DNA of 64,000 bases from positions 7,311,501 through 7,375,500 of the forward strand of contig NC_092665.1 in NCBI RefSeq assembly GCF_032118995.1. The letters run 5' to 3'. Both the position numbers and the translations under genes were made by a program. Below, piece after piece: positions 55,810 through 64,000 of this stretch. The notes beneath the pieces were generated by a model. It was not told the DNA's origin, made no database searches, and was given only the letters and a program-made list of their open reading frames with translations. The stretch's first letter is position 1; each line of letters opens with the position of its first letter. The DNA is from Asterias amurensis. Lineage: Eukaryota; Echinodermata; Asteroidea; Forcipulatida; Asteriidae.

Positions 55810-58800
55810 TCAAGGCTTAGAGTAGTAGGCGTTCTGGTCACCAAGGGTCGGCGGGTGCGTTTGGACGGCAGGTGCAACAGCTGGATTGTAGGTCGGTGCT
55901 ACGTAGCCTCCCATATCGGTGTTAAACCCACTGTGTTGTTGTTGCTGAATAATGATTGTAGTGCCTGGTGGTGGAAGCTGGAAATGAAAAAAAAATGCTT
56001 TAAGCCCCTTTCACACGAAAGCAATTTAGCAAGGGTCCCTTGCTAAACTGTAGCATGGTTGTAAAATTTTGCAAAATGTGTGCCCAGTGTGAAAGGCAAC
56101 CAGTTTTCTATTGTCCAACCTCTTGTAAATTCTTGCATTAATTGCTACATTTTACAACAACCTTGCTAAAAATGAAGCAAAGGGGCCCTGCTAAATTGAT
56201 GTCGTACGAATAGCACTTCTGTCTGCACACTGATGTTGATAAGGGCAAGTGAATCTGGAAACAGCTCCGCGGGAATATAACCCCTGTTTAAAGGATGGGC
56301 TCCTGGTCAAGTCACATATTTCCCTCTCCCCTTTCCATTTAGAAAGTGTTATTTAGGTGCCGGGAAGCAATGCTTCTTTAAAGGTATTAGAACATGATCT
56401 GGAATCACAATACGTCGATGACATGTAATCTTTGCCGGCTAACCATTTAGAAGCAGATGTGTCACTTCTTCTTTCTTTCTTGTCGGGTAGGAACAAGCCA
56501 TTGTTCCTATAACGGTCTCTCAATTTATGAACATTTTGTTAAACACGAGTTTATTACCCACTGCCTTTACTCACCCCTCGACCACGCCCATCTCGAAGCT
56601 CTTGATATTGCGAAATCACACAGAAAAGACACAGCAACTATTGAACAAAAAAAATCATAACTGACCTAAATTAAAATCAACTCATGTTTTCCCCACATGC
56701 TCTTGTGCTGATTAATGGTGATTATGTTGAGTGACGAAGGGGTGATGGTAAGCATGAGTTTGCCTTCTGATAAGCTCCAATCGTTCTCGGGGGTGATCGT
56801 TCTCGTCGGGTTGGTCGTTTTTATGTTGGTTTTATTCGACCACTTTTAGACACACATTCTAGATGTAGGGTACCAGGGGAAGATGGGATAGACAACCAGT
56901 TTTGAGATAATATAAGTAAAATTTTACCCTAAATTGCTCACGTGGGCTTACTGATACTACATGTCAAGGATTTTGGACAGTTTTTAATCACTAAAAAACT
57001 TAACTTTATACAATTTATTTTAGTGTCCCTATTTTCTCCATTATTTGGTGCAAGATAGGATGCATGTATTATATCAATGAAGGTTGAAAGAATTATAAAA
57101 GTGGAATATTTTTATCATTGGCACTGGACAATATTGGTGATTACTAAAAACAATTGTCAGCATAAAAACTTACTTGGTAACGAACAATGGAGAGTTGTGA
57201 GAAACGGCTCCCTCGGAAGTAACGTAGTTTTTTTTGTGAAATAAACAATTAGTCACAAAAGTACTTGAATTGAATTCGAGACCTCAGCTGACGTCTCGAA
57301 TTCAAGTATCTGAAAGCACACAACCTTTTCGACAAGAGTGGTTTTTTTTTTCTTGTTGAGATACACCTGCAGGGGCCGATTTCACAAAGCAATAAAATTC
57401 ATCGCAAGACCAATTTTCAGTATCACCATAGTGATTTGTATTGTGACATCACACTTTACTAAGCAACTACGATTGATTTGCAGTCACGATCAATTTTAGA
57501 TCTTTGTGAAATCGGCCCTGGTCCCAATTTCACAAAGCCTGTAAGCACACACAAAATTTGCTTAGCATGAAATTTCTTCCTTAAAAACACTGGGCACTAT
57601 TGGTAATTGTCAAAGACCAGTCTTCCCACTTGATGTATCTCAACATAATTATGCATAAAATAACAAACTGAAAATTCGAGCTCGATTGGTCGTCGGAGTT
57701 GCGAGATAACTTTGAAAGAAATAGTGGTCACACGAAGTTGTGGGCTTTCAGATGCTTGATTTCGAGACCTCGAATTCTAAAAAATTCGAAAATAACGTCT
57801 TTCTCGAAACTACGTCACTTCAGTGGGAGCCGTTTCTCACAATGTTTTTTTACCATCAACCTCTCCTCATATTACTCGTTACCAAGTGAGCTTTTATGCT
57901 AATAATTAGTTTGAGTAATTACCAATAGTGTCCACTGCCTTTAATAAAAACAGGTTTACCAACCAGATTTCCACGTGATTTTCAGGATAAGCAAACAACA
58001 GCCGAATGCCGATAACCAGCAATATGCAACAAATTTAAATTTGGCTGGTAATCTTGTTTTTATCAAGGAAGAAATTTTATGCTAAGCAAATTTTGTTGCT
58101 TACATGCTTTATGAAATTGGGCCCACAATTAGACTGGTCGTTGACAATTACCAATAGTGTCCAGTGCCTAGGGGCAAATCGGGGCAGAATGGGACACAAA
58201 TTGTGTTCCCATTAAGCTGTACTTTTCAGGATTTTTTTTTGTGTGATTCTTCTTTATGCGTATGGCTGTTAACAGTCTCACCTGAATCATCTCGAGCAGG
58301 GCGTAGACTATGACCGCACTGATGTAAACAGCCTTGACGAGCGCCGCCCATTCCGCGGGGTCCACATCAAGAGGAGGCTCCAAGTTCAAATAGTTGAATT
58401 CACCCCCGACCTAATCAAACATATTCATGGGAAACCAAATTAGTTTAGGAATAAACTACTCGATTTACGTCTTTTAGTTTTAAATATTAAACAGCTGCCA
58501 AACCATAGGATTCGAACTGCCTCTAGCTACCTCGGTATAGTCTAGCTGGTAAGACACTGCTCTAGAATTGCAATGGTCGTGGGTTCGGATCGCACCCGAG
58601 TAACATAACTGTGATATTTTGTTCACATGACTCGGGAAAGGACTATACAGTGCTAATAACACACCGGTGTATGGGTAAAAACCAAATTAATACAGCATAT
58701 TAAAATTCATCAAAATGTGAGAATTACGTGTTTGCAGTGAAAACCAAAATCTCTGCAACCGACACAAAATAACAGGCGATTTGTGGGGTCTTCGAAATCA

Positions 58801-61800
58801 GTCGAATCGACTTTGACAATTTTTAAAATGGAATTATAAATTAGAACTTTTTCTTTGTATAGGAGTGGACACATTTTAAACATTTTAAAACAGTGACTGT
58901 TATTCTCCTTACTGATATGTACCAATGCATCTAGCCACTGTGTCAAACTAAGATCTTTATTTTATTAAGTTCACAAATTGCCCATTATTTCCGAAGTAGG
59001 AGCGCCAAAGACTATTTTGAATCTCCAAGCCGCTGTATCTAATGTTGGTTGGACCAAAATTTTGGAAACAAGTGCTTTAACTTGGGGTTAGTTAAAATCA
59101 ATTACAAATTGCATAGAAATTCTAAACTGTTTTTACAGCGTACACTTGAACAAAGAAATGAACTTACACAGAGATAAACGATGACTGTAATTGCAAGACC
59201 ACCATAAAACAGGATGAACACGCTCTGGCAGACTACGAATGGAATCAACATTCCTTTAGTATTCTTCAAAAATAATAGTCATAAACAACAACAGAAATAT
59301 TATCAATGAAAGCAATTATAGTTTGTTTTAAAGGAACACGTTGCCCTTGGATCCGACGAGTTGGTCTATCAAAAGCGTTTGAAACCGTTTGTTATGAAAT
59401 GCATTGGTTAGAAAGATGTTTTAAAAGTAGATAAAATGATCCACACAATTAGTATCACTCAAAGGGGCACTCAAAGTTGCACGGTTTTCCTTTTACGTCG
59501 CGAACTAACACGGTCGGCCACTTATGGAGTCACAGATTTGACTCCCATAAATGGCCGACCGTGTTAGTCGACGAGGTTTATTTGTGTAGATCATTGTATT
59601 CTACTTCTACAACACTTTCTACCCATTACATTTTATAACAGAACGGTTACAGAACAATTTTCAAAGACCAACTCGACCGATCCAAGGCAACGTGTTCATT
59701 TAGCCCTATACACAGATACAGAGTCCTAACTATTAAGGCCCGTTTCTGGGGCAGAAAATATTCAAAGCTTCATAATTTACATCTTCCTGGAACAAGCCAC
59801 TTATTTCAACAGATTCACATTCCATGGCGGCATACATTTTTCCGCGTTGGGTTTTGCTCCTCATATTCCACACAAATCCGTCATTTTCGTGAAATAATGC
59901 AGCTCCCAACGTTAAAAAAATGACGGATTTGTGAAGAACATATGACGACCAAAACTCACCGCAGAAAAATATATGCTGCCATGGAATGTGAATCTTGAAA
60001 TTAGTGGCTTCTTGCAGGTAAGATTTGAAGAAGCTTTGACAATTTTCCACCCCAGAAATGTACCCTGATATCCAGGACGTCACTGTAGTATAATACGAAA
60101 GTGTAAGGCCACCAGGGCTACGTGTTCCTTTAACTTGTTATTGCTTTCTTTTCCCCCGACATGTGATTTTCAACTAAAACTGTTTACAACCTGCATTGCG
60201 CATCTCGTTGCGTATCCTGGAAGAAATCCACAATGATTATTGTCGTAACTGTGCAATCAAAATGCTAACGCCCCTTTTCTCAATGAAAATGGACAAAAAT
60301 TAATTAATCATGGTCGCAATTTTATTGTGTTCAACTTTTCCAGTAAACTTAGCGTGGAAAGTTTGGTGGTTTTATACCTTGCATAAATCTTTACAGGAAG
60401 TCTCAACTCTGCATGGTAGTGGTTATACACATGTCTTTTGGGAACAGAATCCCGAAAGAGCAAATGTATTGCCTTACGACTCGCGCTGTGACAAAAAACT
60501 GTAATGTGTGTGCCTGGGAAGAAGGTTGGAAGCCTTAAGTCTGGTTCATACTTCCTGCGAATGCGAATTTGACGTGAATTTGACATCACAAACTGCCCTT
60601 CGCAGCGATTTTCGCAGGTGAGTTGAGCAGAGTTGAACTGCTGCGAATTATTCGTTGCGAATTTGTGACGTCAACATTCGCTTTGCCTCCGCATTCGCAG
60701 GAAGTATAAACTGGGCTTTTAAGTCCGGTTCTTCCTGCGAATTTGACGTCACATTCGCAGCGAACGGTGTGAATAATTCGTTCCAAATATGTGACGTCAA
60801 AACTTGTATCGCATTCTCATTCGCAGCTATACGAACCGGGCCGGCTCAACGCATGCGGCCGGGCACTCCACGATCTTTAAGTAACTGGGCTTTCGGAAAA
60901 TATCAATATTTTAAGTCAATTTTTAATGTTGCCTAATTTGAGTTCCGTATAAGTTGTGAGAAATAGTTTACATTAACAAAAATGCCGGATCTACCATAGG
61001 TCTGGGTTCATATACGGCAATCCATTGATAATGAACATCGTGTTTTGGGCGGCAGTAAGTTGTGTCTGCTGTGATTAAGCACTGTCTCATAATCTAACTG
61101 CAACATCATCTCATAAAAACGATAGAAAAAACGTTTGTTTATAATTGAACTACATTTTATAACCTTGTTAACTTTTTGTACATTGACTCTGTTTACTCCG
61201 CTTCTCAAAGCATTTGGCCGATGTTTGTTATACGCAGGGGATAATATTATTAATTAATCAAGTTTAAGGTGATTGCTTTTGCACAAACTTTGTGTTGCAT
61301 CTACCGGATCCGTGTACATGTCAAAGTACAAGTGCGCAGTTTATCAAGGTCATCCAGGAACAGTGAGTTCGACTGGCATTTAAATATCGTCAGAATATCG
61401 TGTCAATAATGACAAACCAAAACACACAGCGCTTATCACACACATCCGATGGGCGACTCACCTTGAAGCGCTTCATATACCGTGGTATAGTTCTATGAAG
61501 AACATGTTCAAACTATGAGAAAGATATCGTATGGACTTGTAACATGATTTGCAGCCCACATTTACGTGCATCATACAACGTACAACACAAGAGGGACGAC
61601 GACATATTACGGTTATAGGGCATCATGTTAGGGACTGCTCACAGGGACACAATGCTAATGTGATGCCATGACCAGGATCAAATTTCATAAAGCTGCTTAA
61701 GAACAAAATCATTGCTTAGAGTAAAATCCAACATAGTAAACAGCAACTGAATTAAAAGCAATGTATGACATTTTGGTCAGTCATGTGTAAAACTAAAAAG

Positions 61801-63955
61801 CTTAAAGTCACCTGGGAATAGAATTTTTTTCTTTCAAACATAAGAGTATATGCTTACGAACAATAAAACAATTTTTTTAGTAATTGTTTGTCACGATTTA
61901 TATGTTTAAAAAATATATAAAGTTGTTTGGGGGCTGGCTCCGCCTACCCCTTTTGTGACGTCAATCGACTTTGCCTGCAATGCGTATAGTACACACACGT
62001 GCAAAGTACATGTACGTGCAAGTCGTGAGTTGGTACATTTCAAAAAGTGTTTTTCTGCATTCAGCAGCAATAAACCTGGTCGGCATTGCCGGAAAAAAAA
62101 AACATTTTTTTTTTTAAACAAACAAACTCACGACTTGGTCCGTACATGTACTTCGCAATTGTGTTTACTCTACGCATTACAGGCAAAGTCTGCCTCGATT
62201 TACGTCACGAACAGCGCCCTCTTGGGTCGGGGTCTACTCTTAAATTTGTAAATAACATAAGAACTGATTTTTTAAAACCTTAGTTAACTGTTTATTCACA
62301 TTCCACTCATCAAAACACACATTATATTAGTGACAAAAGCTTTATTTTGAAAACATACCACTTCCAGGTGACTTTAAGCAGCTCCTATTAAATTGGGCCC
62401 CGGACCCGATCACTCGAACAGCCACCCAATAGACCGCAACACTAGACCGCTCACAAGAAGGGGGGTAGTGGTTAGCACACATTTGATGGTAGCAATGTGT
62501 CTCAGGGGACGTGCTTACCTGAACAACCCCTACGATCAGCAATATTGCAGCCAAACAAAGCAGCAAATTGATACAAAGTTCCAGTCCCTCCACAACTCGT
62601 ACACCAACTTCAAGAAAGTAAGCATAAAATAACAAACCTGTGAAAATTTGAGCTCAATCGGTCACCGAACTTGCGAGAAAATAATGAAAGAAAAAACCAC
62701 CCTTGTCAGACGACGTTGTGTGCGATTAGATGGTTGATTTCGAGACCTCAAGTTCTAAATCTGAGGTCTCGAAATCAAATTCGTAGAAAATTACTTCTTT
62801 CTCGAAAACTATGGCACAAAAGTAAGACAAAATTGATAAACATGGAATTTGTAAAACCACTCTAATCTAACACCGTTTCCCAAATCCAACCCGCAGAATC
62901 ATAGCCTGTAATAATGCTATTTACTGTAAATAGATTCTTTTATTCATTTTGAGACGAACAGTCGCATCTTCAATTTATCAAATTTCCCCTTTTCAGTTAT
63001 CCATCCCAATTTTTTAAAACATAAACATGACGCGCCCCAACCTTGAGGTTCGGGCCTGATCTTGTAATCAATTATTTATACGAACAAATCAGAAGTGTAC
63101 CAAATATCAAAATTACGTTTAAATGGTTAACAAACCACGTTTTAAACAGTTTTTAAATAGAATTCCCGTCAAAAACAAATTGGCTTAAGACACGGTGGGC
63201 ACTATTGGTAATTGTCAAAGACCAGTCTTCTCACTGGGTGTATCTCAACATATGCACAAAATAACAAACCCGTGAAAATTTGAACTCTCATTGGTCGTCG
63301 AAGTTGCGAGATAATAATGGCAGAAAAAACACTCTTGTCACAAGTTTTTTTGGTGTGCTTTTAGATGCTCGATTTCGGGACATCAAAATCTAATTTTGAG
63401 GTATCGAAATCAACTTCAAATACTAAAGTTTCTTACTCGAAAACTACGTTACTTCAAAAGGAGCAGTTTCTCACAATGTTTTATACTATCAACAGCTCTC
63501 CATTGCTCGTTACCAAGTGTTTATGCTAATAATTATCTTGAGTAACTACCAGTTATTGACCAGTGCCTCTAAAGCGAACAAGAATGGTCCTTACCCGATG
63601 CGTAGGTTGAAGCAATGGCTGCGCAGCTCTGAACAACGGAGCATCCTCCACTTATCTAGATAGGTGAGAAGTGAGAAAAGAAAAACCAAGTATACACACG
63701 AATAAACAAAACATGTAGTCATCTTCTTCTTCTTTCGGGTTGATGTTCGTTGTAAGGGCAGCCACAGCCATCGATCTTCATTATTTGCATAATCGGCCTA
63801 AAAAGCTCTCGGCCAATTTGTACTACTTTCTAAGACAAGATTGAGAAATAATGGCCAAAAAAGTCTAATAAAAAACGACCTACCAGTGACCAGACAGCTA
63901 CCACAAGGGAGCCAGCCCTAACACTGCAGCAGCAACACCTGTACATAATCGCCAT
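55810..63955 (-). CDS. four-transmembrane protein, LAPTM4/MTP-like
   Basis: Small polytopic protein, probably of endosomal or lysosomal membranes if the family call is right. Minus-strand exons: 63884-63955, 63595-63655, 62519-62607, 61462-61492 (a 31-base microexon), 59168-59253, 58282-58410, 55810-55977; all phases agree, giving 211 residues. It begins MAIMYRCCCCSVRAGSLVVA, like the cysteine-rich start and xxRxG turn of LAPTM4 proteins. Hydrophobic helices lie at about 14-40, 50-74, 87-112 and 133-156. The tail starts LPPPGTTIIIQQQQ, is rich in P, Q and Y, and includes APTYNP near where LAPTM4 proteins carry PPxY motifs. The frame stays open to the window edge upstream of the chosen ATG (15 more codons), so the true start could be further right. 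Other four-helix families are possible; the gene model itself is firmer than the family name. Confidence 0.72.
56000..56215. repeat. R9 foldback element
   Basis: CCCTTTCACACGAAAGCAAT at left and GCTAAATTGATGTCGTACGA at right, in the last intron of the LAPTM4-like gene. 56216-57116 shows no recognised element. Confidence 0.65.
57117..58171. repeat. three-level nest: R1 split by R18 and R3, with another R1 inside R3
   Basis: Outer R1: 57117-57360 and 58133-58171 (ends GGCACTGGACAATATTGG and CAATAGTGTCCAGTGCC). Inside it R18 is at 57372-57523 and R3 at 57530-58126 (CAATTTCACAAAGCCTG / TTTATGAAATTGGGCC). Inside R3 is a full R1 at 57581-57944. Confidence 0.75.
58500..58692 (+). repeat. SINE-1 (tRNA-derived)
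   Basis: CTCGGTATAGTCTAGCTGGT (A box), GTCGTGGGTTCGGATCGCAC (B box), body ATGACTCGGGAAAGGACTAT, end GTGTATGGGTAAAAACC. Confidence 0.75.
59329..60134. repeat. R2 element with an R11 element inserted in its right end
   Basis: R2 runs 59329-59700. R11 is 59701-60120 (TAGCCCTATACA...ACCAGGGCTA), and the R2 end CGTGTTCnTT is found on both sides as an imperfect 10-bp target duplication. Confidence 0.8.
60535..60842. repeat. two R8 elements side by side
   Basis: 60535-60715 (CTGGTTCATACTTCCTGCGA / GCAGGAAGTATAAACTGGGC) and 60718-60842 (GTCCGGTTCTTCCTGCGAAT / TTCGCAGCTATACGAACCGG). 60843-61461 shows nothing recognised. Confidence 0.75.
61677..62403. repeat. R3 element interrupted by a full R4 element
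   Basis: R3 left end AAATTTCATAAAGCTGCTTA; R4 at 61803-62378 (TTAAAGTCACCTGGGAATAG / CACTTCCAGGTGACTTTAA); R3 resumes with AGCAGCTCCTATTAAATTGG. Confidence 0.8.
62621..62815. repeat. R1 fragment 13 bp from the LAPTM4-like exon 3 acceptor
   Basis: AGCATAAAATAACAAACCTG to TTCTCGAAAACTATGGCAC; both inverted ends are missing. Confidence 0.7.
63184..63574. repeat. R1 element ending 20 bp from the LAPTM4-like exon 2 donor
   Basis: ACGGTGGGCACTATTGG at left, GACCAGTGCCTCTAAA at right, complete central hairpin. Confidence 0.8.
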
Positions 63956-64000
63956 GCTGAGCCAATAAGAAGCACCGTACGTCGAGAAGATCTTTACAAG

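Noticed and set aside
59733..60083. 116-codon minus-strand frame, similar to a frame at 32220-32405
   Set aside because: Both are the arms of R11 foldback elements read in the same direction.

Overview
The window is eukaryotic nuclear DNA from an animal. The coding parts are short exons with GT-AG introns, the proteins belong to metazoan families, and most of the rest is interspersed repeats (foldback/MITE-like elements, tRNA-derived SINEs, LINE remnants, tandem repeats). A marine invertebrate deuterostome such as an echinoderm fits the style, but that is inference: no lineage marker was checked.

Four protein genes can be assembled exon by exon. (1) On the minus strand, 8001 down to 284, is an alkaline phosphatase of the tissue-nonspecific type; nine coding exons are present and the C-terminal exons lie off the left edge. 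(2) On the plus strand, 11711 to 18729, is a complete MEPCE/Bin3 7SK snRNA methylphosphate capping enzyme in four coding exons, with an unusual long C-terminal extension made of a 29-residue tandem repeat. (3) On the minus strand, 51432 down to 30624, is DNAJC16, an ER J-domain and thioredoxin-fold protein, in at least fifteen coding exons, with one exon junction I could not resolve. (4) On the minus strand, 63955 down to 55810, is a small four-helix membrane protein resembling the LAPTM4/MTP family. Genes 1 and 2 are head to head, 2 and 3 converge, and 3 and 4 are in tandem. They look functionally unrelated.

The non-coding layout is dominated by recurring families, numbered here R1-R18. R1 (termini with AGTGGACACTATTGG, about 350-390 bp, internal hairpin) has more than twenty copies. 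R2 (GGAACACGTTGCC) has five. R3 to R9 and R11 to R18 are other foldback families, often nested in one another. R10 is a retroelement-like terminal repeat whose minus strand holds a hammerhead-ribozyme-like core. There are three tRNA-derived SINE types and five LINE reverse-transcriptase remnants. A 154-bp satellite array (37455-38996) ends at a LINE remnant, a 730-bp foldback is built from GATCGACCGATCGCGC-type repeats (44245-44985), and a composite inverted structure of about 2.4 kb (51775-54175) lies upstream of DNAJC16.

The most unusual signals are the hammerhead-like cores in R10, the coding minisatellite in MEPCE, the repeated placement of foldback elements a few bases inside introns, and the large palindromic elements with GC-rich central hairpins.
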